Part shown: positions 44,907 to 55,054 of the stretch, piece after piece
Layout of the letters: each line of letters begins with the position of its first letter
Numbering within the stretch: the first letter of the stretch is position 1
NCBI RefSeq assembly: GCF_006345815.1
Contig: NZ_VCIG01000043.1
Location: forward strand, 1-64,000
From: Ochrobactrum sp. CGA5
GTDB taxonomy: Bacteria; Pseudomonadota; Alphaproteobacteria; Rhizobiales; Rhizobiaceae
DNA: 64,000 bases
Direction: 5' to 3'
Made by a program: the position numbers and the translations under genes
The notes under the pieces: model-generated
Told to the model about the DNA's origin: nothing
Databases searched by the model: none
Seen by the model: the letters and a program-made list of their open reading frames with translations, nothing else

Positions 44907-45380
44907 TCAGACGAATTTCAAACCGACGATTTCGTAGGAACGCGAACCACCAGGTGCGTTGACTTCAATCGTGTCGCCTTCGCCCTTACCGATCAGCGCG
45001 CGCGCAATCGGCGATGAAATGGAGATGCGCCCTTCCTTCACATCGGCTTCCTGATCGCCGACAATCTGGTAGATTTTCTCTTCTTCCGTATCTTCGTCGA
45101 TCATGGTGACGGTGGCGCCAAACTTGATACGGTCGCCCGACAGCTTCGAGACGTCGATGACTTCGGCGCGTGCGACCAGATCTTCCAGTTCGTTGATACG
45201 ACCTTCATTCAGGCTCTGGGCTTCTTTCGCAGCGTGATATTCGGCGTTTTCCGACAGATCGCCATGCGCGCGAGCTTCCGCGATTGCTTCAATAATACGA
45301 GGACGCTCCGATTGCTGACGCCAGCGCAGCTCTTCCTTGAGCTTCTCGAAACCGCCAGGGGTCATAGGGAACTTTTCCAT
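44907..45380 (-). CDS. greA: Transcription elongation factor GreA
   Basis: A 157-residue GreA. The N-terminal coiled coil is [20 protein letters not shown], then the acidic tip [15 protein letters not shown] that reaches the polymerase active site and stimulates cleavage of backtracked RNA. The C-terminal domain has [19 protein letters not shown] and [20 protein letters not shown]. Length normal. Upstream of lpcC in one operon; GAAAGGACTGGGT lies before ATG 45380. Confidence 0.97.
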   Translation of the reverse strand: MEKFPMTPGGFEKLKEELRWRQQSERPRIIEAIAEARAHGDLSENAEYHAAKEAQSLNEGRINELEDLVARAEVIDVSKLSGDRIKFGATVTMIDEDTEEEKIYQIVGDQEADVKEGRISISSPIARALIGKGEGDTIEVNAPGGSRSYEIVGLKFV

Positions 45381-45649
45381 ACCCAGTCCTTTCCTTCATC
45401 CGGCGCTTGGCCTCTCCCGGAGGTCCTGCACGCACCGGCAGTTTGGTTTGCCCGCCTCACCTCGCGCAATGCTTGGATAGTGCGAGGCGCTTTTCGAAGG
45501 CCAACCAGCCTCCGACACACAAAAAGAAAACGGTCACCGAAACATCCGTCTCGGAACCGTTCGAATAACCGTTCATAGAACTATAGCATTTCCATCAACC
45601 ATTTCACGCGGAAAAATATGTCTCTGTCAACTCCGCCGTTAAGCGGCCC

Positions 45650-46693
45650 CTATTTCGTGTTGACTGGCCAGCTTGCGGGCCACTTCTCGGGGCCTCCAGC
45701 ATAATTTCCATCGCAATCGCCCTTTGACCGCTCCTGCAACAGGACGAAACGCACCCTGCCCTCGCCGCGGTCTGTGGCTTTCCAGACATCGTAGATGCCA
45801 CAGTCTCCAAGCCCTCTTCCCTTGAAGACCCCCGTCAACGTCAAGGTTTTCTGTGACCAATCGATATTCCACGCCGTATCGGTCACAGTCGGGCCGTCAT
45901 CGGAAATGGTCGGCAGGGAGATCGGCACGATCTTGTTTTCATAGCGGCTATAGAAGGCATAAGGCTGATTATAGGCCCCAGGTGAGCCGCAAGGCAGGCC
46001 GATAAGATCAAGACCATCGGCAATCTTCGTTTCAAAACCACCTGCATTGCGGAACGTGCCGGGGCTGGCGCCGCCACAAGCCGCAGCTTCGTCCGAAAAG
46101 TCCCCACGGATTTCCGCTGGTATTTCCTCGATCGTTTCAATCAGTTTTAATGTAGGGGGAACCGGTGCCGGTTTGCTGCCCTTGACCTGCAATGCCTCGA
46201 CGGTCCCGTTGCGCGATTGCTGTTCGTCCACATAGATCAGTCCGCCAACGAAGCCTGAAAGCGAATAGGTCGAGGACTTTCCGGCAAATTTCAGTTGCAG
46301 TTTCTGGCCGTTCTTCATCGCATGAAGCATACCGGCAAGATCACCCGTATAATCAAACTGATCATCCCGCGCCTTCAATGCCGAAACATCGACATTGATC
46401 AGCGTCTGACCTTCGATGGAGATCTCCATCTTGCCGGTTCTCTGTGATGGGTCGACATAGGAAAGCCGGAGCAGCGGCTTTGAGCCAGGCTGGCTGCTGC
46501 GAAAGATACCAAGCGCCGGTGCGCCGTCGCTCTCAACCGGAGTAAGAGTCAATGTACAGTTTTGCGCCAAATCGCAAAAAGCCAGCGTGTCGCGAACCTT
46601 TTTGAAGGCAGCGAGTGATTCGCCTCCGTCCAGAAACAGCATCGTTGTGGCAACTGACGCCACGACGGCGGCTTGACGATACAAAGAAAGCAT
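45650..46693 (-). CDS. DUF1176 exported protein
   Basis: A 347-residue exported protein of the DUF1176 family. The signal segment (LYRQAAVVASVATTMLFL) is short; the mature part begins near AAFKKVRDTLAFCDLAQNCT, the family's N-terminal block with two cysteines. EYRLV-type closing residues and EAAACGGASPGTF are present. Start at ATG 46693 with GCGGAG upstream; upstream codons to 46783 lie over the neighbouring promoter. Periplasmic; function unknown. Divergent from the EamA transporter. Confidence 0.85.
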   Translation of the reverse strand: MLSLYRQAAVVASVATTMLFLDGGESLAAFKKVRDTLAFCDLAQNCTLTLTPVESDGAPALGIFRSSQPGSKPLLRLSYVDPSQRTGKMEISIEGQTLINVDVSALKARDDQFDYTGDLAGMLHAMKNGQKLQLKFAGKSSTYSLSGFVGGLIYVDEQQSRNGTVEALQVKGSKPAPVPPTLKLIETIEEIPAEIRGDFSDEAAACGGASPGTFRNAGGFETKIADGLDLIGLPCGSPGAYNQPYAFYSRYENKIVPISLPTISDDGPTVTDTAWNIDWSQKTLTLTGVFKGRGLGDCGIYDVWKATDRGEGRVRFVLLQERSKGDCDGNYAGGPEKWPASWPVNTK

Positions 46694-46829
46694 AAAAACT
46701 CCGCTGGTAGAAAGCCCGCTGACCGGCAGCAGATCATGCACGAATGTCGCAGAATCGGAAGTTCCCTTGCCGCCTGCCAGCAATATTGCCTATAGCATGA
46801 CGACAGGAAAAGATCGAACCGAGGTAAGA

Positions 46830-47738
46830 ATGACGCGCGTACAGGCCAACATGCTGCTGCTTCTGGCAGGCGTCATCTGGGGCATGGGGTTCGTGGCCCA
46901 ATCGACGGCGATGGCCAGCATTGGCCCGTTTCTTTTCATCGGCATCCGCTCGGCGATCGCAGCGCTCACGGTCTTGCCATGGGCCATAGCCGAAGGACGC
47001 CGTGCGAATACCAGCCTGAGCCGCTCGAACTATCTCTTTTTCATGGTTATCGGACTGAGCCTGTTCACAGGGCTTGTCCTCCAGCAGATCGGACTGATCA
47101 CCACATCCGTCACCAATGCCGGGTTTCTGACCGGGCTTTATGTCGTGATGGTGCCTGTGCTCGGCGTCATTCTGTTTCGCACATGGCCGCATCCTGTCGT
47201 CTGGCCAAGCGCGGCAACGTGTCTTGCAGGCATATTCCTGCTTTCCGGTGGAACGCTGACCGCCATTAAACAGGGTGACTGGCTGGTGATTTGCGGCGCG
47301 GTATTCTGGGCCTTGCAGGTTGTGCTCATCGGCAGAGCAAACAGGGCTGGCAGGCCGATAATGCTCAGTTGCATCCAATTCGCGACCAGCGCTTTCGCTG
47401 GCATCGCCATCGCGTCCATGGTCGAAGACGTCAACTGGTCTGCCATCGCACTCACCTGGAAAGAAATCCTCTTCACCGGCGTATTTTCGTCCGGCATCGC
47501 CTTCACCTTGCAGGCTGTCGGGCAACGCTATACGACGTCCGCACAGGCCGCGATCTTCCTGTCTTCGGAAGCCCTCTTCGCGGCTCTCTTCGGCGCCATC
47601 TTCCTCGGCGACCGGTTGACGTTCATCGGCTTTATCGGCTGTGGGCTGCTTTTCGCCGCGATGCTGGCCGTAGAGCTCGTACCCATGTTCTGGAAACGCA
47701 AGATCGGGCTGGTTCACGCCGCCGATCCAGCCAGATAA
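46830..47738 (+). CDS. EamA/DMT family transporter
   Basis: A 302-residue inner-membrane protein with ten hydrophobic helices in two EamA repeats. First repeat begins MLLLLAGVIWGMGFVAQSTA; the second has CGAVFWALQVVLIGRANRAG and ends GYxLL-type IGCGLLFAAMLAVEL. GAGGTAAG is 8 nt before ATG 46830; an ATG at 46797 is less likely. Exports metabolites in known cases (the RhaT/YdcZ type groups); the substrate here is unknown. Convergent with a DUF486 gene, 5 bp apart. Confidence 0.9.
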   Translation: MTRVQANMLLLLAGVIWGMGFVAQSTAMASIGPFLFIGIRSAIAALTVLPWAIAEGRRANTSLSRSNYLFFMVIGLSLFTGLVLQQIGLITTSVTNAGFLTGLYVVMVPVLGVILFRTWPHPVVWPSAATCLAGIFLLSGGTLTAIKQGDWLVICGAVFWALQVVLIGRANRAGRPIMLSCIQFATSAFAGIAIASMVEDVNWSAIALTWKEILFTGVFSSGIAFTLQAVGQRYTTSAQAAIFLSSEALFAALFGAIFLGDRLTFIGFIGCGLLFAAMLAVELVPMFWKRKIGLVHAADPAR

Positions 47739-47743
47739 GGCCA

Positions 47744-48094
47744 TCAAGCTTTGAATATCAAAGCCGCGCCCCCCGCTATGAACGCAAAACCCAGCAGATG
47801 GTGCCAGGTAAAGGCTTCCTTGAGATAGAACACCGAGAACAGGCTGAAGATCACCAGCGTGATGACCTCCTGAATGGTCTTGAGCTGCGCTGCGGAGTAG
47901 ACCTCGTGCCCGATGCGGTTGGCCGGAACCGCAAGGCAATATTCGATCAGCGCTATACTCCAACTGATAAAAATGACCGTGACGAGTGGCGTACTGGTGA
48001 ATTTCAGATGCCCATACCAGGCGAAAGTCATGAATATGTTCGAGCCGATGAGAAGGAGAATCGGCAGAACGCTTGGCGAAATCAGTGCTGACAT
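47744..48094 (-). CDS. DUF486 family small membrane protein (DMT type)
   Basis: A 116-residue membrane protein with four helices, matching DUF486. Family blocks are SNIFMTFAWYGHLK, SWSIALIEYCLAVPANRIGH and TIQEVITLVIFSLFSVFYL, followed by WHHLLGFAFIAGGAALIF. Start at ATG 48094 gives the usual family length; the frame is open further upstream without similarity. No function known. Confidence 0.9.
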   Translation of the reverse strand: MSALISPSVLPILLLIGSNIFMTFAWYGHLKFTSTPLVTVIFISWSIALIEYCLAVPANRIGHEVYSAAQLKTIQEVITLVIFSLFSVFYLKEAFTWHHLLGFAFIAGGAALIFKA

Positions 48095-48248
48095 GGAAAT
48101 GACTTTAGGGACCGGGAGGTTGTTATCTGCGGCATGGCCCGAAGCCGCTGTGGGGTGATAGAACAATGGCGAGATTTTGCCAATGCCGGGCTTTGAAGCG
48201 TAGTTCGATCTTACGGAGTTGATCGGCATTCCCTTATTTTTTAATTGA

Positions 48249-48293
48249 AGCGTAATCTTGTCGATCCTCGTTTTAATCTGGTCGGATCAAGCT
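48249..48293. repeat. 45-nt dispersed repeat, copy B
   Basis: Begins AGCGTAATCTTGTCGATCCT and ends GGTCGGATCAAGCT. Matches 11605-11649 at 35 of 45 positions. It lies in the 310-bp region between the DUF486 gene and the extensin-like gene; nothing else is evident there. Confidence 0.65.
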
Positions 48294-48405
48294 GTGCCGC
48301 TGCCCCGTTTACGCCACAGCCCTTAACACAGGCGCTGACTCTTCCTTTACGCTTGCAAGCTAGTATTTGCGGAACGCCATCGGTCTGGTCTCCTGAAGAA
48401 AAGGT

Positions 48406-49341
48406 ATGGACATGAGTTCTGCGTTGTCCGCCACCGTTCCAGTCAGCCGCCAGCGCGCCCGAATGCGGGGCCTGGCCCCGTCGTTCCCGATCGTCCTGCT
48501 GGCACTCATTGCCGGTTGTTCCGGCGAGAGCGCCCCGCGTCCGCAGGCCAATGTCGGCAACTCCGATATTGTGGTGCCGGATACACCGATCGCAAATGTC
48601 GCTCCAGTGATGAACGCACCCGTCATGCAGGGGCCCCAGGAAGAGCGCGTGGTCGGACTTGCCGAAGAAGAAGAAAGTCATGTCGCGCGATCCGCGCAGC
48701 AGAGCCAGCCGCACTATTCTGGCGATTATGGTTTCACGGCTCCTATTCAAAATCCGGTGACAGCCGCCGAAAACATCTACACGATGTCCAACGCCGAAGC
48801 GGCCTGCCGAACGCGCCTGAAACGGCTCGGCGTTGTCTTCAAGGAAAAGCCGGCGATCTATCGCAGCAGTTCCTGCCATATCGAGAACCCTATCGAAGTA
48901 TCGGGCTTCAACAGCGGTTCCATCGCCTTCAAACCGGCAGCGACGCTGAACTGTCAGGTGACAGAAGCCTTTGCACGCTGGATAAAGGGCGATCTGCAAC
49001 CGGCCTCGCGGCTGCGCTATCTGTCCGGCGTGAGCACGATTTATAACGCCGGGGGCTATTCCTGCCGCACCATGAACAACCGTCGCGGTGCGAAAATGTC
49101 GGAACATTCACGCGGCAACGCCATCGATGTCACCAAGATCGTGCTGAACAATGGCAAGAACATTATGGTGCGCAAGCCGGGCTTCTTCGCCTTCCGTGAA
49201 AAGGGCCTGCTCAACAGCGTACGCTCTGACGCTTGCGGTTATTTCACGACGGTTCTCGGCCCCGGCTATAACCCGGAACATGCCGATCACTTCCATTTCG
49301 ACCTGATGCAGCGGCGCAGCGGCTATCGTGCCTGCAAATAA
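48406..49341 (+). CDS. Extensin-like (ExtD) family lipoprotein
   Basis: A 311-residue exported lipoprotein. The lipobox LIAGCSGE (Cys ~38) follows the hydrophobic FPIVLLALIAG. A low-complexity linker (VAPVMNAPVMQGPQEE) leads to the C-terminal extensin-like domain, from about residue 125: EAACRTRLKRLGVVF, SCHIENPIEVSGF, MSEHSRGNAIDV and the HADHFHFDL end with a metal-site look (H..H.H.D). This domain resembles D-Ala-D-Ala carboxypeptidase-type peptidases, so a cell-wall role is possible. ATG 48406 follows GAAGAAAAGG. Confidence 0.87.
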   Translation: MDMSSALSATVPVSRQRARMRGLAPSFPIVLLALIAGCSGESAPRPQANVGNSDIVVPDTPIANVAPVMNAPVMQGPQEERVVGLAEEEESHVARSAQQSQPHYSGDYGFTAPIQNPVTAAENIYTMSNAEAACRTRLKRLGVVFKEKPAIYRSSSCHIENPIEVSGFNSGSIAFKPAATLNCQVTEAFARWIKGDLQPASRLRYLSGVSTIYNAGGYSCRTMNNRRGAKMSEHSRGNAIDVTKIVLNNGKNIMVRKPGFFAFREKGLLNSVRSDACGYFTTVLGPGYNPEHADHFHFDLMQRRSGYRACK

Positions 49342-49377
49342 AGGAGCCCGGTCTGCGCCGGGCTGCCTCGCATCGGT

Positions 49378-49767
49378 TCATTCTTCCGGCGGCACCGGCG
49401 TCGGCTTGCCGTTCTCATCCAGCGAAACCATGATGAACTCGCCATGGGTCACGAGGTCCATCTGCTGGGTCAGGTAACGCTGCGCCCAGGCTTCAACACG
49501 CAGTGTTATAGAGCTGCGCCCAACCCGCGTGATCTCCGTATAAACACAGAGCGCATCCCCGATCTTCACCGGCTTGGCAAACGACATTTCACGAACCGCC
49601 GCCGTCACCACGCGGCCCTTGGCGCGCTCTGCCGCGCGAATGCCGGATGCAGAGTCCATCTGTGCCATCACCCAGCCGCCGAAAATATCGAATGCCGCAT
49701 TCGCATCCTTGGGCATGGCCGGAACGCGCAACGTCAGCATGCCCTTCGGCACATTTTCAGTACTCAT
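49378..49767 (-). CDS. Acyl-CoA thioesterase (YciA-like hotdog fold)
   Basis: A 129-residue hotdog-fold enzyme that hydrolyses acyl-CoA. AMPKDANAAFDIFGGWVMAQ holds the active-site segment (N-x-x-G-x-I-F-G-G in YciA), MDSASGIRAAERAKGRVVTA is next, and RVEAWAQRYLT is the core strand. Length and order match YciA. Cytosolic. Convergent with the extensin-like gene; a GC-rich hairpin AGCCCGG/CCGGGCT (49345-49364) lies between. Confidence 0.92.
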   Translation of the reverse strand: MSTENVPKGMLTLRVPAMPKDANAAFDIFGGWVMAQMDSASGIRAAERAKGRVVTAAVREMSFAKPVKIGDALCVYTEITRVGRSSITLRVEAWAQRYLTQQMDLVTHGEFIMVSLDENGKPTPVPPEE

Positions 49768-49987
49768 CGATGTCTGTCCTTACGTGCTTGAGAGAGTCGC
49801 ATTCAAATATGAAACAAGCGTCCCCGGAAGAAAAGTGTCACATGAAGCCTTTTACCGTTAGAATGAACGTCGATTTCAAGGGGCCGTTATTCATTAATCA
49901 TGAATTGAAATCGAAAAATCGTGATGCATATAAATAATTATCTTCGTGCTATAAGTAATTACTATAAGCATATTAGAGGAATGACAT

Positions 49988-50563
49988 ATGAAACTATCGG
50001 TAAGATCTTCCATAGTTACATTAGCAATTCTTGTTTCAACAAATGCGTACGCATCATCAGCAATCGTAACATCGACAATTAATCTTCGCGTCGGTCCCGG
50101 CACCCAGTATGGAACCATTGGCGCGATCCCGAATGGCGTCGGCATCACAGTTGCAGGCTGCACCAGCGGCTACGGCTGGTGTCAGGTGACCTATGGTGGC
50201 ATGACCGGCTGGGCCGCATCGAGCTATATCGCCATTCAGACCGGCAATGGCGGCTATACGACGAATAACAATTTTGGATCGACCGCCGCAGCCATCGGCA
50301 TACCGCTGATCGCAGGCATTGCTATCGGCTCGGCCTTATCCGCCAATAACGGCCCCTATTGGGGTCCCGGTTGGGGTCCTGGCCCTTATCGCGGCTGGAA
50401 TGGCGGCGGCAATGTTTACAATGGCTGTATCGGGCGCAATTGCCAGTCGTACAGGGGAGCGCCACGCCCGCATTGGACGGACCGTCCCGGCTGGAATGAC
50501 CATCCGGGTTTCCACCCCGGCTTTGGTCCCGGCCCCCGTATACGCCCCGGTGGCAGGCTGTAA
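49988..50563 (+). CDS. Secreted SH3-domain protein with Gly/Pro-rich tail
   Basis: A 191-residue exported protein. After the signal peptide (MKLSVRSSIVTLAILVST...AYA, cut near residue 22) comes a bacterial SH3 domain, residues ~26-80: STINLRVGPGTQYGTIGAIP and GYGWCQVTYGGMTGWAASSY. The C-terminal 100 residues hold a glycine-rich hydrophobic stretch and a Gly/Pro/Trp/Arg tail (PYWGPGWGPGPYRGWNGGGN). SH3b domains bind cell-wall or protein partners. GAGGAATGACAT precedes ATG 49988. Upstream 49768-49987 is very AT-rich and should hold its promoter. Confidence 0.87.
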   Translation: MKLSVRSSIVTLAILVSTNAYASSAIVTSTINLRVGPGTQYGTIGAIPNGVGITVAGCTSGYGWCQVTYGGMTGWAASSYIAIQTGNGGYTTNNNFGSTAAAIGIPLIAGIAIGSALSANNGPYWGPGWGPGPYRGWNGGGNVYNGCIGRNCQSYRGAPRPHWTDRPGWNDHPGFHPGFGPGPRIRPGGRL

Positions 50564-50582
50564 AGCACTTCAGAAAGACCGC

Positions 50583-50608
50583 CCTCCTGACAGCCTTCTG
50601 TCAGGAGG
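50583..50608. repeat. 11-bp perfect hairpin containing AGGAGG
   Basis: CCTCCTGACAG/CTGTCAGGAGG with loop CCTT, followed within 40 nt by a second stem (GAAAAGGGTG...CACTCTTTTC, about 50620-50660). The first stem holds a perfect Shine-Dalgarno 8 nt before ATG 50617 of the uvrB frame. It may end the SH3 gene, or hide that ribosome site. Confidence 0.7.
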
Positions 50609-50688
50609 ATGGGTAAATGCGAAAAGGGTGTGATGGATTTCGCTGTCGCACTCTTTTCATTTGGGCGCTGAAATTCCATATTGAGTAT

Positions 50689-53529
50689 ATGGCTTCCTCA
50701 AAAGATAAACACTCCCAGGATTCGCTCGACCAAGCTAGCGACTTCGGCCAAACGCCACATTCAGGTGGTTTCGGCGAAGCACCTCAGGCCGGGTTTTCCG
50801 GTTCGCCTTTATCCGGTTCCATCGCTGACTGGGCGAAAGAGATCGGCAACGAGGCTGCAAAACCACGCGCGAAAAGCCCCAAACAACCCAAGAAGATTCC
50901 CGAGCGCAGCAAGGAAGCGTCGCGCACGGGCCGCGGCACTTCGATGGGTGGTGCCGCTTCCGCCAAGGAACGCGCAGCGGCTGGCCTCAATCCCGTCGCC
51001 GGTCTCGATATCAGTCTGGAAGACGCGACCGGGCTCAATCCGTCCGGCGCAACGGCAACGGTTCAAGCCCTGTCGGATCTGATCGCTTCCGGCAATCCGC
51101 TGTTCAAGAATGGCGAACTGTGGACGCCTCACCGCCCTGCCCGCCCGGAGAAATCCGAAGGCGGAATTCCGATCCGTATGGAAACCAGCTTCGAACCGTC
51201 CGGCGATCAGCCGACGGCTATTCGCGACCTCGTGGAGGGGCTGGAGAACGATGACCGCACGCAGGTCCTGCTCGGCGTCACCGGCTCGGGCAAGACCTTC
51301 ACCATGGCGCAGGTCATCCAGCGGACACAGCGCCCCGCCCTGATCCTAGCACCAAACAAAACATTGGCCGCGCAGCTTTACGGCGAGTTCAAGAACTTCT
51401 TCCCGCACAATGCCGTCGAATATTTCGTTTCCTACTACGATTATTACCAGCCAGAAGCCTATGTGCCGCGCTCCGACACCTATATCGAGAAGGAATCGTC
51501 CATCAACGAGCAGATCGACCGAATGCGCCACTCGGCTACCCGCGCGCTGCTCGAACGCGACGATGTGATTATCGTTGCCTCCGTATCGTGCATCTACGGT
51601 ATCGGATCGGTCGAGACCTATACGGCCATGACCTTTGAAATGAAGATCGGGGACCGGCTCGACCAGCGCCAGTTGCTCGCCGATCTCGTGGCCCAGCAAT
51701 ACAAGCGGCAGGACATCAATTTCGTGCGCGGCTCGTTCCGCGTGCGCGGCGACACGATCGAATTGTTCCCGGCCCACTTGGAAGATCGCGCTTGGCGCAT
51801 TTCACTTTTCGGCGATGAGATTGAGACCATAACCGAGTTCGATCCGCTGACAGGCCAGAAGACCGGCGACCTGAAATCGGTGAAGATTTACGCGAACTCG
51901 CACTATGTGACGCCGCGTCCGACACTCAATCAGGCGATCAAGTCGATCAAGGAAGAGCTGAAGCATCGCCTTGACGAACTGACGCGCGCCGGCCGCCTGC
52001 TGGAAGCCCAGCGCCTGGACCAGCGCACGACATTCGATCTGGAAATGCTGGAAGCAACCGGCTCATGCGCGGGCATCGAAAACTATTCGCGCTATCTGAC
52101 CGGCCGCAATCCCGGCGAACCGCCGCCGACGCTGTTTGAGTATATTCCTGACAACGCGCTGGTTTTCATCGATGAAAGCCATGTCACAGTTCCGCAGATC
52201 GGCGGCATGTATCGCGGTGACTTCCGCCGCAAGGCGACGCTTGCCGAATATGGCTTCCGCCTGCCATCCTGCATGGACAACCGACCGCTTCGTTTCGAGG
52301 AATGGGACGCTATGCGCCCGCAGACCATCGCCGTTTCGGCGACGCCGGGCGGCTGGGAAATGGAAGAAGCGGGTGGCGTCTTCGCCGAACAGGTCATTCG
52401 CCCGACCGGCCTTATCGATCCGCCGGTGGAAATCCGTCCTGCCAAGACGCAGGTGGACGACGTGCTTGGCGAAATTCGCGATACGGCGAAGAAGGGCTAC
52501 CGCACACTGGTCACGGTGCTGACAAAGCGCATGGCTGAAGACCTGACGGAATATCTGCATGAACAGGGGGTGCGTGTGCGCTACATGCACTCCGATATCG
52601 ACACGCTGGAGCGTATCGAGATCATCCGTGATCTGCGCCTTGGTGCTTTCGACGTGCTGGTAGGTATCAACCTTCTGCGCGAGGGCCTCGACATTCCCGA
52701 ATGCGGCTTCGTCGCCATTCTTGACGCAGACAAGGAAGGTTTCCTGCGTTCCGAAACCTCGCTTATCCAGACCATCGGCCGTGCAGCGCGTAACGTTGAC
52801 GGCAAGGTCATTCTCTATGCCGACAATATTACCGGCTCGATGCAGCGCGCGATGGATGAAACCAGCCGCCGCCGCGAAAAGCAGGTCGCCTACAATGAAG
52901 AGCATGGCATCACGCCTGCTTCGGTGAAGAAGAATATCTCGGATATTCTCGGCTCGGTTTACGAGCGTGATCATGTCCGGGCCGATATTTCTGGCTTTGC
53001 TGAAGAAGGCGCTATGATGGGCAACAATCTCACCGCCCATCTGGAGCATCTGGAAAAGCAGATGCGCGATGCCGCTGCCGATCTCGACTTTGAAAAGGCC
53101 GCGCGCCTGCGCGACGAAATCAAGCGCTTGCGCGAAACGGAACTGGCCATTGCCGACGATCCGCTGGCACGCGAGTTCGAGGCGGGCGATGCGGGTGCAA
53201 GCCGCAACAAGGGCAAACCCTCTGGCAATTCGCGTTTCCGCAAACCGGCGCTGGATGAAATGGGCGCGGATACGGCGCGCCCGCTCGGCAAGCCGTCTCT
53301 GTTCCAGAAGCCGTCGCTCGACGATATGGGACCGGGCACCGACATGGCGAAACCGCTGTTCCGCAAGAACACGCTGGACGAGATGACGGTCAAGCGGACC
53401 GAAGTGCCAAGCGGTGGAAACGATGCGGCGATCCGCCGTGAGCGCACCGGCATCGGCTCTTACGAAGACCCGGCAGAAACAGCGCGCAAGAAGCGCCGCC
53501 CCGGCAAGACAGGCCGACCGGGACGGTGA
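50689..53529 (+). CDS. uvrB: Excinuclease ABC subunit UvrB
   Basis: A 946-residue DNA-damage-recognition helicase of nucleotide excision repair. An extra N-terminal 145 residues, basic and low-complexity, precede the core, as in other alphaproteobacteria. Core motifs: [13 protein letters not shown] (Walker A), the beta-hairpin [36 protein letters not shown] (Walker B region) and [12 protein letters not shown]. The UVR domain that binds UvrC is [20 protein letters not shown] near residue 795, followed by a 150-residue repetitive tail ([16 protein letters not shown]). Start is unsure: ATG 50689 has a weak site; ATG 50617 has a perfect one inside a hairpin and adds 24 residues. Confidence 0.95.
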   Translation: MASSKDKHSQDSLDQASDFGQTPHSGGFGEAPQAGFSGSPLSGSIADWAKEIGNEAAKPRAKSPKQPKKIPERSKEASRTGRGTSMGGAASAKERAAAGLNPVAGLDISLEDATGLNPSGATATVQALSDLIASGNPLFKNGELWTPHRPARPEKSEGGIPIRMETSFEPSGDQPTAIRDLVEGLENDDRTQVLLGVTGSGKTFTMAQVIQRTQRPALILAPNKTLAAQLYGEFKNFFPHNAVEYFVSYYDYYQPEAYVPRSDTYIEKESSINEQIDRMRHSATRALLERDDVIIVASVSCIYGIGSVETYTAMTFEMKIGDRLDQRQLLADLVAQQYKRQDINFVRGSFRVRGDTIELFPAHLEDRAWRISLFGDEIETITEFDPLTGQKTGDLKSVKIYANSHYVTPRPTLNQAIKSIKEELKHRLDELTRAGRLLEAQRLDQRTTFDLEMLEATGSCAGIENYSRYLTGRNPGEPPPTLFEYIPDNALVFIDESHVTVPQIGGMYRGDFRRKATLAEYGFRLPSCMDNRPLRFEEWDAMRPQTIAVSATPGGWEMEEAGGVFAEQVIRPTGLIDPPVEIRPAKTQVDDVLGEIRDTAKKGYRTLVTVLTKRMAEDLTEYLHEQGVRVRYMHSDIDTLERIEIIRDLRLGAFDVLVGINLLREGLDIPECGFVAILDADKEGFLRSETSLIQTIGRAARNVDGKVILYADNITGSMQRAMDETSRRREKQVAYNEEHGITPASVKKNISDILGSVYERDHVRADISGFAEEGAMMGNNLTAHLEHLEKQMRDAAADLDFEKAARLRDEIKRLRETELAIADDPLAREFEAGDAGASRNKGKPSGNSRFRKPALDEMGADTARPLGKPSLFQKPSLDDMGPGTDMAKPLFRKNTLDEMTVKRTEVPSGGNDAAIRRERTGIGSYEDPAETARKKRRPGKTGRPGR

Positions 53530-53559
53530 TCGGACATCATTGATTAATGAGCTGGAGGC

Positions 53560-54573
53560 TTACCAGTCCTCCAACACGACCTTGCCCTTTGCCTTGCTGC
53601 TCTCCAGCACTCCATGCGCTGCCTTGAGATTGGAAGCATTGATCGGTGAAAGGACTTCGGTCAACGTTGTCCTGATCTTGCCTTCATCGACAAGGCGCGC
53701 GACTTCGTTTAGCAGCCTGCCCTGCTCTGCAATGTCAGCGGTCTGATAGATCGGGCGTGTGAACATCAGTTCCCAGTGCACAGAAACCGACTTACTCTTG
53801 AAAGCCATAATATCGAGCTTGTCCGGGTCATCGATCAGTCCGAACCGGCCCTGAGGCGCGATCAGCGCGACGATTTCAGAAAGATGTTCCTGTGTCTGCG
53901 TTGTCGAAAAGACGAAGGCCGGCGCACCGATCCCCAGAGCTTCAAACTGCTTGGCCAGCGGCTTGCTGTGGTCAATGACATGATGTGCCCCAAGCTGCGT
54001 GATCCACTCTTGCGTTTCTGGTCGCGAAGCCGTTGCGACCACCGTCAAATCCGTCAACGCTCGTGCAAGCTGGATTGCGATTGAGCCGACGCCACCGGCT
54101 CCGCCGATTATAAGAATGGCGTTAGTCGCACCTGCTACGGGTTTACGCACATCAAGCCTGTCAAACAGCATTTCCCAAGCGGTAATCGACGTCAGCGGCA
54201 GGGCAGCAGCTTCTCTATTAGCGAGCATTTCGGGCTTGTGGCCAACGATGCGCTCATCAACCAAATGAAACTCGCTATTGGCACCCGGACGGATCAATGA
54301 ACCTGCATACCAGACCTTATCGCCAGTATTGAAGTTCTGCACTTTTTGACCGGTCTCTACGACGGTTCCAACCGCATCCCAACCAAGCACTTTCCATTGA
54401 CCAGCCTCGGGCGAAACACCATTACGGATTTTGTAATCGACAGGGTTCACAGAAATTGCTTCCACCTGGACCAAGAGATCGCGCCCGGCAGCCACCGGCT
54501 TGTCCAGCGTTATATCGACAAGCGAATCCGCTCGCTCCAGCTTACCGGCGTTTTGATAGGCAACAGCTTTCAT
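53560..54573 (-). CDS. Zinc-binding-type alcohol dehydrogenase family (quinone-oxidoreductase-like) protein
   Basis: A 337-residue MDR-superfamily enzyme using NAD(P)H. N-terminal GroES-like part (DLLVQVEAISVNPVDYKIRN) and Rossmann motif IIGGAGGVGSIAIQLARAL. The usual catalytic-zinc cysteine is replaced by the NPVDYK segment, as in quinone-oxidoreductase-like zinc-independent members. The gene is divergent from an HxlR-family regulator 115 bp away, the standard arrangement in which HxlR proteins control a redox enzyme. Substrate unknown; aldehydes or quinones are likely. Confidence 0.92.
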   Translation of the reverse strand: MKAVAYQNAGKLERADSLVDITLDKPVAAGRDLLVQVEAISVNPVDYKIRNGVSPEAGQWKVLGWDAVGTVVETGQKVQNFNTGDKVWYAGSLIRPGANSEFHLVDERIVGHKPEMLANREAAALPLTSITAWEMLFDRLDVRKPVAGATNAILIIGGAGGVGSIAIQLARALTDLTVVATASRPETQEWITQLGAHHVIDHSKPLAKQFEALGIGAPAFVFSTTQTQEHLSEIVALIAPQGRFGLIDDPDKLDIMAFKSKSVSVHWELMFTRPIYQTADIAEQGRLLNEVARLVDEGKIRTTLTEVLSPINASNLKAAHGVLESSKAKGKVVLEDW

Positions 54574-54667
54574 TATCTTTGCTCCATTTGCTATGGATCA
54601 AATATTAGACTACTGTATGAATATGAAAATACGAACAAAAACAGCTTATAGTTCCTATAAAAGAACT

Positions 54668-54686
54668 TAGTATTAAAAGGATACTT
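54668..54686. promoter_or_regulatory. Possible HxlR autoregulatory inverted repeat
   Basis: AGTAT (54669-54673) and ATACT (54681-54685) around a 7-nt centre that includes the AAGG ribosome site of the HxlR gene. HxlR family members bind short dyads of this kind. It is short and AT-rich, so chance is possible. Confidence 0.4.
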
Positions 54687-54688
54687 AA

Positions 54689-55054
54689 GTGGCCAAGGCA
54701 AAGCACTCCCGTTTTGATTGCAGTCCCGGTTGCGCGGTCGAGGCAGCCATCGGCCTTATCGAGGGCAAATGGAAAAGCGTTGTGCTGTTTCATCTTTTGG
54801 GTGGAACGCTGCGTTTCAATGAGTTGAGACGACAGATACCCGGCGTCACGCAGCGAGTGCTGACAAACCAGCTTCGCGAACTGGAAGAAGATGGTCTGAT
54901 CGAGCGCAAAGTCTATGCACAGGTGCCGCCGAAGGTGGAATATAGTCTTTCCCCATTGGGTCGCAGCATCGAGCCTATTTTGCTTGCGCTCAAAGACTGG
55001 GGCGAGACGAACATGGACCGTTTCAAACCCATCAAATCTCAGCCCGTAGCTTGA
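54689..55054 (+). CDS. HxlR family transcriptional regulator
   Basis: A 121-residue winged-helix regulator. The HxlR signature is complete: CSPGCAVEAAIGLIEGKWKS, LLGGTLRFNELRRQIPGVTQ and RVLTNQLRELEEDGLIERKV. Cys11 and Cys15 (DCSPGC) near the N terminus are the residues that sense aldehydes or thiol stress in some members. GTG 54689 with AAGGA upstream. Divergent from the alcohol-dehydrogenase-like gene, its likely target. Its stop is followed at once by a strong terminator. Confidence 0.93.
   Translation: MAKAKHSRFDCSPGCAVEAAIGLIEGKWKSVVLFHLLGGTLRFNELRRQIPGVTQRVLTNQLRELEEDGLIERKVYAQVPPKVEYSLSPLGRSIEPILLALKDWGETNMDRFKPIKSQPVA

Noticed and set aside
48241-49107. 288-codon minus-strand frame opposite the extensin-like gene
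   Set aside because: Shadow of the plus-strand gene, which has a lipobox and conserved domain.
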